From MAG-121220-bin8 sp002700465 (GTDB taxonomy: Bacteria > Bacteroidota > Bacteroidia > Flavobacteriales > Flavobacteriaceae): a stretch of 64,000 bases of DNA. A program made the position numbers and the translations under genes. The notes beneath the pieces were generated by a model that was given only the letters and a program-made list of their open reading frames with translations, searched no databases and was not told the origin of the DNA. The stretch is taken from contig CALSTO010000002.1 of NCBI GenBank assembly GCA_943789295.1, positions 62,001-126,000 on the forward strand, written 5' to 3'. Positions 37,605 to 46,980 of the stretch are shown here, piece by piece. Numbering within the stretch: the first letter of the stretch is position 1; each line of letters starts with the position of its first letter.

Positions 37605-38312
37605 ATGAATTTAAATATACTAAAAATGTCTTTCTTATTACTGTCTGTTTGTCTATTGACATTATTTAGTTTTAATAAAAATCAGAGTAGAATTATTGAC
37701 TTCGTTGACTTAACTTATGTGAATACTGATTTTAAATTTATCTCCAAAGATTCGGTTAATAAATTGTTAACACAAAGTAAATTATTTTCTAATGAAATTT
37801 TGAAAAGTAATTTAAATTTGGAGGAATTTGAACGTATTATTCTATCAAATGAATATGTAAGTTCAGCTGAAGTGTCAATTAGTATTGATGGAAAATTGGG
37901 GGTTAATATTAAAGAAAAAAATCCAGTGTTTAGAGTTTTGAATGAAAAGTATTATGTTGATGCTGATGGAAAAAAAATGCCATTATCTAAAAATTTTTCC
38001 GAAACATGTCCAATGATTTTAAGTATTGTAGATTCGATTGATTTAAAAATGTTAGGTGATTTAGGTATCTACATAAAAAATCATAAATTTTTATCAAATC
38101 ATATTGCAGGATTAACTAAGTCAAATAATAAATTAATATTTAATATTGACGGTTTTCAATATAATTTGAATTTAATTAGTGATGGAAATTATGTTTCGAA
38201 ATTTAAAAATTATGAAGCATTTTTCAATACTGTTTATTCATCTGGTTTATTAGATAGTTTGAAATCCGTTAATCTTGATTTTAAAAACCAGGTTATAATA
38301 CAAAGAAAATAA
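37605..38312 (+). CDS. ftsQ: Cell division protein FtsQ-like
   Basis: The 235-residue protein has one N-terminal membrane segment (residues 4-22) and a periplasmic part with a POTRA-like start and FtsQ-type pattern (EYVSSAEVSISIDGKLGVNIKE split over residues 84-105). Sequence conservation in this family is low; place between murC and ftsA supports the name. It would recruit FtsL and FtsI to the septum. Confidence 0.85.
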   Translation: MNLNILKMSFLLLSVCLLTLFSFNKNQSRIIDFVDLTYVNTDFKFISKDSVNKLLTQSKLFSNEILKSNLNLEEFERIILSNEYVSSAEVSISIDGKLGVNIKEKNPVFRVLNEKYYVDADGKKMPLSKNFSETCPMILSIVDSIDLKMLGDLGIYIKNHKFLSNHIAGLTKSNNKLIFNIDGFQYNLNLISDGNYVSKFKNYEAFFNTVYSSGLLDSLKSVNLDFKNQVIIQRK

Positions 38313-38314
38313 AT

Positions 38315-39610
38315 ATGGAAACAAAAAATTTATTTGTTGGATTAGATATAGGTACAACTAAAATTGTTGCATTAATTGGATCTTTGAATGAATATGGTAA
38401 GTTAAAAATAATTGGAATAGGTAAATCAAAAAGTTTAGGCGTTCATCGTGGAGTTGTAAATAATATTACTCAAACAATTCAATCTATTCAATTAGCTGTT
38501 AGTGAAGCAGAACTAAATTCATCTGAAAAAATTGATAAAGTTATAGTTGGGATTGCAGGTCAACATATTAGAAGTCTTCAGCACAGCGATTACATAACTA
38601 GGATTAATTCTGATACCGTTATTAATAATGACGATTTAGACAAACTAATAAATCAAGTTTATAAACTTGTTATGCTTCCTGGAGAAGAAATAATTCATGT
38701 ACTTCCTCAGGATTATAAGGTTGATGGTCAGGCTGAAATTAAAGAACCAATAGGAATGTTTGGTGGAAGATTAGAAGCAAATTTCCACGTAGTAGTAGGT
38801 CAAGTCTCTTCTATTAAAAATATAGCTAGATGTATTAAGAGTGCAGGGATTGATTTTGAAGGAATTACATTAGAGCCTATAGCATCCTCTGATGCTGTAT
38901 TAAGTCAGGAAGAAAAAGAAGCTGGTGTTGCTTTAATTGATATAGGTGGAGGAACAACTGATTTAGCAATTTTTAAAGATGGAATTATTCGTCATACGTC
39001 AGTAATACCTTTCGGCGGTAATATTATTACTGAAGATATAAAAGAAGGGTGTTCAATTATAGAGAAACAAGCTGAACTATTGAAAATTAAATTTGGTTCT
39101 GCTTGGCCTGGAGAAAATAAAGAAAATGAAATTGTTTCAATTCCAGGCTTAAGAGGAAGAGATCCAAAAGAAATTACTCTTAAAAACTTATCAAAAATTA
39201 TTCATGCAAGAGTTGTTGAAATAGTCGAACAGGTTTATATAGAAATTAAAAATTATGGACATGAAGAACAGAAAAAGAAATTAATTGCTGGTATTGTTTT
39301 AACTGGAGGTGGTAGTCAATTAAAACATTTAAAACAACTTGTTGAATACATAACAGGAATGGATACTAGGTTGGGTCACCCAAGCGAACATTTAGCAGGA
39401 AATAATTCGATAGATATTTCGAGCCCTATGTATGCTACAGCTGTAGGTTTGGTTATGAATTCAACAAGAATTAGTAAAAAAAGTAATAAAAAAGAAGATA
39501 TAGATCAAAATGAACTTGAAGAAATTGATGAAACAAATCAAAGTGAAAGGTTAACAATTTTTGAACAGTTTACAGAAAAAATAAAAACATTTTTAGATAA
39601 CGCCGAATAA
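38315..39610 (+). CDS. ftsA: Cell division protein FtsA
   Basis: FtsA is an actin-like ATPase that tethers FtsZ to the membrane. The N-terminal phosphate loop GLDIGTTKIVALIG is at residues 9-22 and the second, DIGGGTTDLA, near residue 209. The end of the 431-residue protein (FEQFTEKIKTFLDN) looks like the usual amphipathic membrane-targeting helix. It is followed after 10 bases by ftsZ. Confidence 0.95.
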   Translation: METKNLFVGLDIGTTKIVALIGSLNEYGKLKIIGIGKSKSLGVHRGVVNNITQTIQSIQLAVSEAELNSSEKIDKVIVGIAGQHIRSLQHSDYITRINSDTVINNDDLDKLINQVYKLVMLPGEEIIHVLPQDYKVDGQAEIKEPIGMFGGRLEANFHVVVGQVSSIKNIARCIKSAGIDFEGITLEPIASSDAVLSQEEKEAGVALIDIGGGTTDLAIFKDGIIRHTSVIPFGGNIITEDIKEGCSIIEKQAELLKIKFGSAWPGENKENEIVSIPGLRGRDPKEITLKNLSKIIHARVVEIVEQVYIEIKNYGHEEQKKKLIAGIVLTGGGSQLKHLKQLVEYITGMDTRLGHPSEHLAGNNSIDISSPMYATAVGLVMNSTRISKKSNKKEDIDQNELEEIDETNQSERLTIFEQFTEKIKTFLDNAE

Positions 39611-39620
39611 ATTAAAGATT

Positions 39621-41438
39621 ATGCACTTAAACCCAGAAATAAATAATTTGCCATTTGATTTACCAAAAAATCAAAGTAATGTAATAAAAGTCATCGGAGT
39701 TGGTGGTGGTGGTAGTAATGCAATTAACTACATGCACTCTAAGGGAATAAAAGGAGTTGATTTTGTTGTATGTAATACCGATTCACAAGCTTTAGAAAAC
39801 AGTAAAGTTGAGAACAAAATTCAGCTTGGTATTTCTTTAACCGAGGGTTTAGGAGCTGGGGCAAATCCTGAAATTGGAGAAAAAGCGGCAGTTGAAAGTT
39901 TTGATGATTTAAAGAAAATGCTTGAAACTAATACTAAAATGGTTTTTATAACTGCAGGAATGGGAGGAGGAACTGGTACTGGAGCAGCTCCAGTAATCTC
40001 AAAATTAGCTAAAGAGATGGACATATTAACTGTTGGAATAGTTACTATGCCATTCCAATTTGAAGGTAAGATAAGAGAGCAGCAAGCCAAAACAGGAATT
40101 GAAAAATTAAGAAAAGAAGTAGATGCCTTAATTGTTATTAATAATAATAATTTAAGAGATATTTACGGAAATTTAGGATTTAAAGAGGGATTTGCAAAAG
40201 CTGATGAAGTGCTAGCTACGGCGTCAAGAGGAATAGCTGAAGTTATTACTCATCATTATACTCAAAATATTGATTTAAAAGATGCTAAAACAGTACTATC
40301 AAATAGCGGAAATGCTATAATGGGTTCTTCTACGGCTGCAGGTACTAAAAGGTCAATTGAAGCTATTTCATCTGCTCTTGACTCCCCACTTTTAAATGAT
40401 AATAGAATTACAGGAGCTAAAAACGTTTTATTACTAATTGTTTCTGGAAAAGAAGAAATAACAATTGATGAAATCGGTCTTATTAATGACTATATTCAAG
40501 AAAAAGCTGGGCATGGAGCTAATATTATAATGGGAGTAGGTGAGGATTTGAATTTAGAAAGCTCGATTTCTGTTACAGTAATCGCTACTGGTTTTGACCC
40601 CAATCAACAAGACGAAATCATACATTCTGATCCAAAAAAAATAATTCATAATCTTGATGAAAATAATGAATATGTTCATAATCTAAGTTCTGACACAATG
40701 ATTGATAAAAAAGATTCTTTACAATTTGATTTTGCCTCAAATTCAATCGATTTTAAAAACACTAATTCTGAAATAGAAAATACAGATAATACTAAGATTA
40801 TAAATGATACTCATGTTAATTATGAGGAAGTGATTTCAGATTTAAAAATTAATGAAGATGAAATAGAAATCAATGATGTTTCACTGAATATAAATGAAAT
40901 TGAAGTTACTTCACCTGAGGAACTTAAACCTATTGATCAAGTTTCATTTGATTTTGATATGCCATTAAAAAAACAAACAATTGAGTCAGATAAAATTGTT
41001 CATGAACTAATTGAAGATCTAAACGAAATAGAAGTTGTAAATCCTATTCATATCATTCCTGTAACCGAGATTAACGGAATAAATGCTAATAAATCGGGTA
41101 TCGATGATTATGAAATTAATAATACTGTTGAGCCTTTGGCATCTGAAATTAAAGCAGACAACAAGGAAATTGTTTTAAATCCTTTGAACAGCTCAATAGC
41201 TGATGGATTATCTAAAAGAACTGAGGAACGAAAAATTAAATTAAAGCAATATAATTACAATTTTACTAAAGCTAATAATATTAAATCTATGGAGAATGAA
41301 CCTGCTTTTAAAAGAGCTGGTGTTAGTTTAGATAGTGTACATCAATTTGAATCTTCCAGATCAGTTATAAGTGAAGATTTAAACGGAGAGATTAATTTGC
41401 GAACCAATAATTCGTTTTTACATGATAACGTGGATTAA
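39621..41438 (+). CDS. ftsZ: Cell division protein FtsZ with long C-terminal tail
   Basis: FtsZ is the tubulin-like GTPase that forms the division ring. The GTP signature GGGTGTG is at residues 115-121, and the T7-type NNLRDIYGNLGFKEGFAKAD region follows. The GTPase ends near residue 330. The remaining 270 or so residues are acidic and low in complexity, far longer than in E. coli (383 residues in total), but long tails are common in Flavobacteriia. The protein ends NNSFLHDNVD, a likely conserved C-terminal binding peptide. Confidence 0.95.
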   Translation: MHLNPEINNLPFDLPKNQSNVIKVIGVGGGGSNAINYMHSKGIKGVDFVVCNTDSQALENSKVENKIQLGISLTEGLGAGANPEIGEKAAVESFDDLKKMLETNTKMVFITAGMGGGTGTGAAPVISKLAKEMDILTVGIVTMPFQFEGKIREQQAKTGIEKLRKEVDALIVINNNNLRDIYGNLGFKEGFAKADEVLATASRGIAEVITHHYTQNIDLKDAKTVLSNSGNAIMGSSTAAGTKRSIEAISSALDSPLLNDNRITGAKNVLLLIVSGKEEITIDEIGLINDYIQEKAGHGANIIMGVGEDLNLESSISVTVIATGFDPNQQDEIIHSDPKKIIHNLDENNEYVHNLSSDTMIDKKDSLQFDFASNSIDFKNTNSEIENTDNTKIINDTHVNYEEVISDLKINEDEIEINDVSLNINEIEVTSPEELKPIDQVSFDFDMPLKKQTIESDKIVHELIEDLNEIEVVNPIHIIPVTEINGINANKSGIDDYEINNTVEPLASEIKADNKEIVLNPLNSSIADGLSKRTEERKIKLKQYNYNFTKANNIKSMENEPAFKRAGVSLDSVHQFESSRSVISEDLNGEINLRTNNSFLHDNVD

Positions 41439-41449
41439 AATAAAATTAT

Positions 41450-41899
41450 ATGAAATTAATAGATAAAATATCAAGTTCAATTATATCAGCAATGAAAGAA
41501 AAAAATGTTGATGAATTGGAGTCTTTAAGAGCAATTAAATCAGCACTTTTGTTAGCTCAAACCCAAAAGGGTTCAGATGGTAATATTCAAGAATCAGATG
41601 AAATTAAAATTCTTCAAAAATTAGTGAAACAAAGAAAAGAAAGTGCAGAAATATATAAGAAACAAAATAGATTAGAACTAGCAGATATTGAGATTAGTCA
41701 ATCTAATATAATTGAGAGATTTTTACCAGCTCAAATTAGTTTAGAAGATCTTGATAAATTAATTAGTGAAATTATTAGTCAGACTGGAGCTAAAGGAATG
41801 AAAGACATGGGAAAAGTAATGGGTATTGCATCAACTAAACTTTCTGGAAAAGCAGATGGAAAAACTATATCAAATATTGTACGCTCAAAACTTATATAA
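41450..41899 (+). CDS. GatB/YqeY domain protein
   Basis: This 149-residue cytosolic helical protein belongs to the YqeY family, related to the tail domain of the amidotransferase subunit GatB. Features include LRAIKSALLLAQTQKG and the C-terminal GAKGMKDMGKVMG motif. The family has been proposed to interact with tRNA; the function is unknown. It follows ftsZ by 11 bases, as in many Bacteroidota. Confidence 0.88.
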   Translation: MKLIDKISSSIISAMKEKNVDELESLRAIKSALLLAQTQKGSDGNIQESDEIKILQKLVKQRKESAEIYKKQNRLELADIEISQSNIIERFLPAQISLEDLDKLISEIISQTGAKGMKDMGKVMGIASTKLSGKADGKTISNIVRSKLI

Positions 41900-41905
41900 T
41901 AAATA

Positions 41906-41979
41906 GGCCCAGTAGTTCAACTGGATAGAATATCAGATTTCGGCTCTGACGGTTGGGGGTTCGAATCCTCCCTGGGTCA
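41906..41979 (+). tRNA. tRNA-Arg (anticodon UCG)
   Basis: A full cloverleaf can be drawn. The acceptor stem is GGCCCAG (41906-41912) with CTGGGTC (41972-41978) and discriminator A41979. The anticodon stem is TCAGA/TCTGA with loop TTTCGGC and anticodon TCG at 41940-41942, which reads CGA. The T arm is GGGGG TTCGAAT CCTCC. The 3' CCA is not encoded. Only 12 bases separate it from the following gene. Confidence 0.93.
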
Positions 41980-41991
41980 CTAAAAAAACTA

Positions 41992-42408
41992 ATGAACAAA
42001 TTTTTTATAGTATTTATTTTACTATTAAACATTGAATTGTTGTCACAAAATAACTCGGAATTATTTGAGATGAAATTAAATATTTCTAATATTAAGTCCT
42101 CAGGAAATTTAATGATTGCAATTTGGTCTGACTCATACTCATGGAATACTAATAAAACAAATAGCTCAGGTCAAATGGTTGGTTTTGACTATGCTTTTAA
42201 AGAAAAGGTTCAAAAAGGTAAGTTTTCTACCATCATTAATTTACCTAAAGGAACTTATTTCATATCAATTTTATTGGATGAAAACTTTAATAACGTATTA
42301 GATAAAAATTTTATTGGAATTCCAACTGAACAGTATGGTTTTTCTACAAAAAAACAGATCAGGTTTAGAAAACCAAAATTTGATGAAGGTTCTATTAGAA
42401 TTTTTTAA
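41992..42408 (+). CDS. DUF2141 family exported protein
   Basis: The 138-residue protein has a signal peptide and the DUF2141 pattern: GTYFISILLDENFNNVLDKN followed by GIPTEQYGFS, an EF-hand-like acidic loop and a conserved tail. The start is ATG 41992; a longer frame from 41953 would begin inside the tRNA. The function of the family is unknown; a small beta-sandwich in the periplasm or on the surface is likely. Confidence 0.82.
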   Translation: MNKFFIVFILLLNIELLSQNNSELFEMKLNISNIKSSGNLMIAIWSDSYSWNTNKTNSSGQMVGFDYAFKEKVQKGKFSTIINLPKGTYFISILLDENFNNVLDKNFIGIPTEQYGFSTKKQIRFRKPKFDEGSIRIF

Positions 42409-42447
42409 AAATACTATTTTAAATATTGAGTTGCAGTAATTAAAGCT

Positions 42448-43550
42448 TTACACTATTTTATTAATTTTTAAATGTTTGTTTTGGAGCATACTATAATATT
42501 CAAAATTTCGAATGGCATTTCAATTTCCTCTAAAATTTCTTTTGTTTTAACTATTACAAGTAGTTCTCCTTTTGCAGGAACTTCTAATATTGATCCATAA
42601 CTATGGAACGTGTATATTTCCATTATATTTCAATTTTAAAGGACCACAACTCCACTATTCGAAATTTTAATAGTCTACTATTTTTTTGTAGTAACCATTA
42701 GAGTTAACTGTTTAAATTTTCATTTATAACTTGGCAGAATGTTTTCTTCTTTTCCTATTAACATGTCTCTATGCCAAACAAAAGTTTTCTGTGCGAATAA
42801 CGCATCTCTAATACTTTTTTTTGTTATGTTTTCTGAAATTATAAACGTAACTGGTCTATGATACTTTCTTTTTCTTTATCAAAAGTCCCAATCAATTAAT
42901 CCGTGAATATCACTAGTACCCATTATGGTAAGATTATTCTCAAGTGCCAATGCTAATGCCTCTTCAGAGTAAGTGTGCTCATTCACGACCTCAATACCAT
43001 GAAATAATTTCTTTCTTAAAAGTTTTTCATGTAAATTGTCAAATCTTGCAATTGCATCATCTCTATTTTCAACCCAATTGGGGTGATTCCAAAAAACAAA
43101 GGCTCCTTGTTTATTTGCTTCAATAATTGCTTGTTCTCCGTCCGGATTAATTAAAGTATTAGCAGTCTTTTACAAAAACTGCATTAAAGTGTCCAGGTGG
43201 CATTGGTTTAGTTATTTCTGTTCCGTTTATTACCATTAAAGGTTCATTTTTTGTCAGCATTGCATTTGAAATTTGAAAAGACCTATTTCTATCTTTTATG
43301 ATTCATATCGTTTTTATAAGATAAATATTCTAAATGCTCAGTCAAAGAAATTAAGTCAAGTCCATCTCTTCTAGCTTCTTTGACTCTTATACTAGGCCAA
43401 ACTTCACCATCTGAAAACACAGAATGAATATGTAAATCTGAGGAAATCTAAGAACATTCCTTTTGGACTTTTGAAAAATTCTTTTCTTGATTGTGCGTTA
43501 ATATTAAATACAATTAACATAAGTATTAAAGTGGTTATAGTTTTTTTCAT
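42448..43550 (-). pseudogene. Decayed PHP-domain phosphodiesterase (Sb-PDE-like)
   Basis: On the minus strand an ATG at 43550 begins a good signal peptide (to about residue 20, FNINAQ). After a frameshift near 43435-43455 comes a PHP metal motif DLHIHSVFSDGE and RDGLDLISLTEH. Further fragments in changing frames include NAMLTKNEPLMVINGTE, GAFVFWNHPNW, GIEVVNEHTYSEEAL and NNLTIMGTSDIHGLIDWD. Frame changes or stops occur near 43295, 43165, 42880 and 42720. The order and near-full length match secreted PHP-family phosphodiesterases. At least five lesions make it non-functional; several are one-base changes in short homopolymers, so sequencing error should be excluded. Confidence 0.8.
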
Positions 43551-43610
43551 AATACTAAATTGATTTATATTTAACTATTAAACTAAAATTACAATTTAAA
43601 TCAATATCAT

Positions 43611-44297
43611 ATGAAAAACATAAATTACCTTTTGTTATTTCTAATAGTTATTTTCTCTTATTCTTGCGCCTCTCTATCTTTATTTTCACCTGAAACACAT
43701 AATCATTATACTAACAGTAATGATAGTTCAAGCAAAAATGAACCTGTTGTAAATCAGGCAAATACTATAAATTTATTTAATGGAAGTGATTTAAATGGAT
43801 GGATTATTTATGGAACTGAAAAGTGGTATGTAGAGGACGGATTATTGATTTGTGAAAGTGGTCCAAATGCTGAATACGGATATCTTGGTACCGATGAATT
43901 TTATAAAAATTTCGTTTTAAATCTTGAGTTTATGCAAGAAGCAAACGGAAATAGTGGTGTTTTTTTTAGATCAACTGTTGAAGGAACTAAAGTTAGTGGT
44001 TGGCAGGTTGAAGTAGCTCCACCTGGTTTATATACTGGAGGGGTTTATGAATCATATGGTAGAGGTTGGCTTGTAAAACCTAGTATTGGTAAAGATTCAT
44101 CTCTAATTATGGGTGATTGGAACAAACTTACTGTGAAAGTTCAGGATGAAACTGTAACTACATGGTTAAACGGAACTAAAATGATTTCATATACAGATAA
44201 AAAAATTGGAGAAGCAAATGGAAGAATAGCTTTGCAAATTCATGACGGAGGAGGTATTAAAGTAAAGTGGAAAAATATAAAACTTCAAAAATTATAA
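43611..44297 (+). CDS. DUF1080 (3-keto-disaccharide hydrolase-like) lipoprotein
   Basis: The 228-residue protein has a lipobox FSYSC with Cys19, then a Ser/Asn-rich linker and a DUF1080 jelly-roll domain (LFNGSDLNGWIIYGTEKWYV from about residue 54). The family includes 3-keto-glycoside hydrolases, but many members are uncharacterised. It probably sits in the outer membrane or periplasm. It lies next to the phosphodiesterase pseudogene, and its 3' end overlaps anmK by 6 nt. Confidence 0.88.
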   Translation: MKNINYLLLFLIVIFSYSCASLSLFSPETHNHYTNSNDSSSKNEPVVNQANTINLFNGSDLNGWIIYGTEKWYVEDGLLICESGPNAEYGYLGTDEFYKNFVLNLEFMQEANGNSGVFFRSTVEGTKVSGWQVEVAPPGLYTGGVYESYGRGWLVKPSIGKDSSLIMGDWNKLTVKVQDETVTTWLNGTKMISYTDKKIGEANGRIALQIHDGGGIKVKWKNIKLQKL

Positions 44298-45362
44298 ACT
44301 TTTAAATAATTTTCCTGAAGAGTGATCTTTAGATGCACCTGTAACGCTTTTCAAACAATTTATTTTATTATTGAATCGTAATAGTCCCATATAAGCAAAT
44401 ATTAATGCTTCTTTATTATCAATAATTTTTTTTTCAGGAATTATAACATTACATTTTAGCTTATTTTTTAATTTTTTAATTATAGTTTGGTTATAAGTTC
44501 CTCCTCCTGTAATTAGTATAGATTCATTTTCTTTGTTTTCTATTATCGAAATATTAATTTGTTCTGCGATGTGTTCAATAAAGGTTTTTAAAATATCATT
44601 ATTATTAATTGAAAAGGAATCAATTAATGGTATTATCTTTTCATTTACAAACTCTATTCCTAATGATTTAGGTCCTTTAGTTTTATAGTACTCTAACGAA
44701 TTTAGTTTGTTAAATAATTTATAATTCACATTCCCTTTTTCAGAAAATTTACCGTTTTTATCATAAGGATATCCCAATTTTTTAGAATAATAATTTAGAA
44801 CTGTATTTACAGGACAAATATCGAAAGCTTTGATTAATTTGTTTTTTTTTATTGAAATATTTCCAAAACCTCCAAGGTTTAAACAATATTTATAGTTTTT
44901 AAATATATTTAAGTCGCCAATAGGTACCAATGGAGCACCTTGTCCTCCAAGTTCCACGTCTTGAGTTCTAAAGTCGCATATTAAACTAATTTTTGTTCTA
45001 TCAAATATTACACTTCCTTTCCCAATTTGTTTGGTAATTCCTTTTTTCGGATCATGAAAAACTGTATGACCATGGGACGAAACTAAATCTACCTTTGGAT
45101 TTCCAATTTTTAGAATAAATTTATTAATATTATCACCTATTAGTTTTCCAAACTCGTTATCTAGTTTATTAAGTTCGTTTAACCCTAGGTTAATTGCATT
45201 TGAAAGTTTGTCGGTCCAATCTGAAGAGTAATTATATGTTTTACTGTTTATTATATTGAAATCAGAATAATCATCACAATTAAATGAAACTAAACAAATG
45301 TCAAGTCCATCAAGAGATGTTCCACTCATAATACCAATAACGTTAATAGATTTTGAACACAT
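44292..45362 (-). CDS. anmK: Anhydro-N-acetylmuramic acid kinase
   Basis: AnmK phosphorylates 1,6-anhydro-MurNAc for cell wall recycling. The 356-residue ASKHA-fold protein opens with the signature GIMSGTSLDGLDI near residues 10-22. GGFGNIS and LITGGGTYN are the other nucleotide-binding parts. It is the only wall recycling gene seen here and is not part of the dcw cluster. Confidence 0.93.
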   Translation of the reverse strand: MCSKSINVIGIMSGTSLDGLDICLVSFNCDDYSDFNIINSKTYNYSSDWTDKLSNAINLGLNELNKLDNEFGKLIGDNINKFILKIGNPKVDLVSSHGHTVFHDPKKGITKQIGKGSVIFDRTKISLICDFRTQDVELGGQGAPLVPIGDLNIFKNYKYCLNLGGFGNISIKKNKLIKAFDICPVNTVLNYYSKKLGYPYDKNGKFSEKGNVNYKLFNKLNSLEYYKTKGPKSLGIEFVNEKIIPLIDSFSINNNDILKTFIEHIAEQINISIIENKENESILITGGGTYNQTIIKKLKNKLKCNVIIPEKKIIDNKEALIFAYMGLLRFNNKINCLKSVTGASKDHSSGKLFKSL

Positions 45363-45401
45363 ACGTATAAATATGTATTAAAATAATTAAAAACTTTGGA
45401 T

Positions 45402-46055
45402 TTAATTAATAATAGAGGATAGCTCAGAAATTGTCTGAGTAGGATTTTCAGATTTAAATACAAAACTACCGGCTACTAGCGCATTAGCACCACAATCTGT
45501 TAATTTTTTTGCATTTTGTGAATTGACTCCACCATCAATTTCAATTATAGCGTTAGAATTTTGTTCTTTAATTAATGATTTAAGTTCCTTGACTTTATCA
45601 TAAGTACTCTCTATAAAAGATTGACCACCAAACCCGGGGTTTACACTCATTACACATACTAAATCAAGATCTTTTATAATTGATTTTAAAGTCGATATGG
45701 GTGTATGAGGGTTGATTGCTACCCCTGCCTTCATTTTCAAATCTTTTATCCTCTGAACAGTTCTGTGAAGATGATTACATGCTTCGTAATGTACGGTAAG
45801 TATATCAGCTCCAAGTTCAGCAAAGTTTTCTATATAATTGTCAGGATTGACAATCATCAAATGTACATCTAAAGTTTTTTTTGCATTTTCTTTTAAAACC
45901 TTCATTATCGGAGTCCCAAAAGAAATATTTGGAACAAAAACTCCATCCATAACATCAATATGAAACCAATTTGCTTCACTATTATTAACCATTTCAATCT
46001 CACTATAAAGATTTCCAAAATCACAAGCAAGCATTGATGGAGCAATGATATTCAT
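45402..46055 (-). CDS. rpe: Ribulose-phosphate 3-epimerase
   Basis: Rpe interconverts ribulose-5-phosphate and xylulose-5-phosphate in the pentose phosphate pathway. The 217-residue TIM barrel has APSMLACDF, the metal and catalytic motifs HIDVMDGVFVPN and VHYEA, VNPGFGGQ and EIDGGVN. It is two bases downstream of rpoD on the same strand. Confidence 0.95.
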   Translation of the reverse strand: MNIIAPSMLACDFGNLYSEIEMVNNSEANWFHIDVMDGVFVPNISFGTPIMKVLKENAKKTLDVHLMIVNPDNYIENFAELGADILTVHYEACNHLHRTVQRIKDLKMKAGVAINPHTPISTLKSIIKDLDLVCVMSVNPGFGGQSFIESTYDKVKELKSLIKEQNSNAIIEIDGGVNSQNAKKLTDCGANALVAGSFVFKSENPTQTISELSSIIN

Positions 46056-46057
46056 TA

Positions 46058-46921
46058 TTAACCTAAATAAGTTTTTAATATTCTACTTCTGGAAGTATGT
46101 TTAAGTCTTCTAATAGCTTTTTCTTTGATTTGTCTAACTCTTTCTCTAGTAAGATCAAATGTTTCTCCTATTTCTTCAAGTGTCATAGCATGTTTTTCTC
46201 CCAAACCAAAGTACAACCTAACAACGTCAGCTTCTCTTGGTGTTAAGGTTTCAAGAGCTCTTTCAATTTCAGTTCTTAAAGATTCGTGAAGTAAATTTCT
46301 GTCAGGATTTGGTGATTCACCACTACGAAGAACATCATAAAGATTAGAATCTTCTCCCTCAACTAATGGAGCATCCATTGACACATGTCTTCCAGAATTC
46401 TTCATCGATTCTTTAACATCAGAAACTGTCATGTCTAATTCTTTCGCAATTTCTTCTGCAGAAGGAACACGTTCGTTAGCCTGCTCCAAAAAAGCATACA
46501 TTTTATTAATTTTATTTATAGAACCAATCTTGTTTAATGGAAGTCTAACAATTCTTGATTGTTCTGCAAGTGCTTGTAATATTGATTGACGAATCCACCA
46601 TACTGCATATGAAATAAATTTAAAACCTCTAGTTTCATCAAATCTTCTTGCAGCCTTTATTAACCCTAGATTACCTTCGTTAATCAAATCGGGAAGAGTA
46701 AGACCTTGATTTTGATATTGTTTTGCTACAGAAACAACAAATCTTAAGTTAGCTTTTGTGAGTTTATCTAATGCATTTTCATCTCCAGCTCTAATTTTTT
46801 GAGCTAATTCAACCTCTTCTTCAGCAGTAATTAAATCAACTTTTCCTATTTCTTGTAAATATTTATCTAATGAAGCTGTTTCTCTATTTGTTACCTGTTT
46901 TGTGATTTTTAATTGTCTCAT
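46058..46921 (-). CDS. rpoD: Primary sigma factor RpoD/SigA
   Basis: This is the main sigma factor of the cell. At 287 residues it has regions 1.2 to 4.2 but lacks region 1.1, as in Bacteroidota sigma-A. The core-binding helix (LPDLINEGNLGLIKAARRFD), the promoter-melting region (FISYAVWWIRQSI) and the region 4.2 helix-turn-helix (LTRERVRQIKEKAIRRL) are intact. It is the expected reader of the TTG/TAnnTTTG promoters found in this window. Confidence 0.95.
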   Translation of the reverse strand: MRQLKITKQVTNRETASLDKYLQEIGKVDLITAEEEVELAQKIRAGDENALDKLTKANLRFVVSVAKQYQNQGLTLPDLINEGNLGLIKAARRFDETRGFKFISYAVWWIRQSILQALAEQSRIVRLPLNKIGSINKINKMYAFLEQANERVPSAEEIAKELDMTVSDVKESMKNSGRHVSMDAPLVEGEDSNLYDVLRSGESPNPDRNLLHESLRTEIERALETLTPREADVVRLYFGLGEKHAMTLEEIGETFDLTRERVRQIKEKAIRRLKHTSRSRILKTYLG

Positions 46922-46980
46922 TATTCAGTATTAGACTTATTATACGTTAAAAGTTTTAAAAAGGTTACAATAATTAGTTA

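Noticed and set aside
41953..41991. Possible longer start of the DUF2141 gene
   Set aside because: The extension would be translated from the 3' half of tRNA-Arg; ATG 41992 gives a proper signal peptide.
42409..42447. Possible terminator or RNA after the DUF2141 gene
   Set aside because: The short AT-rich spacer shows no stable stem followed by a T run.
42944..43126. Short plus-strand frame in the gene-poor stretch
   Set aside because: It is antisense to recognisable PHP phosphodiesterase fragments and has no start context of its own.
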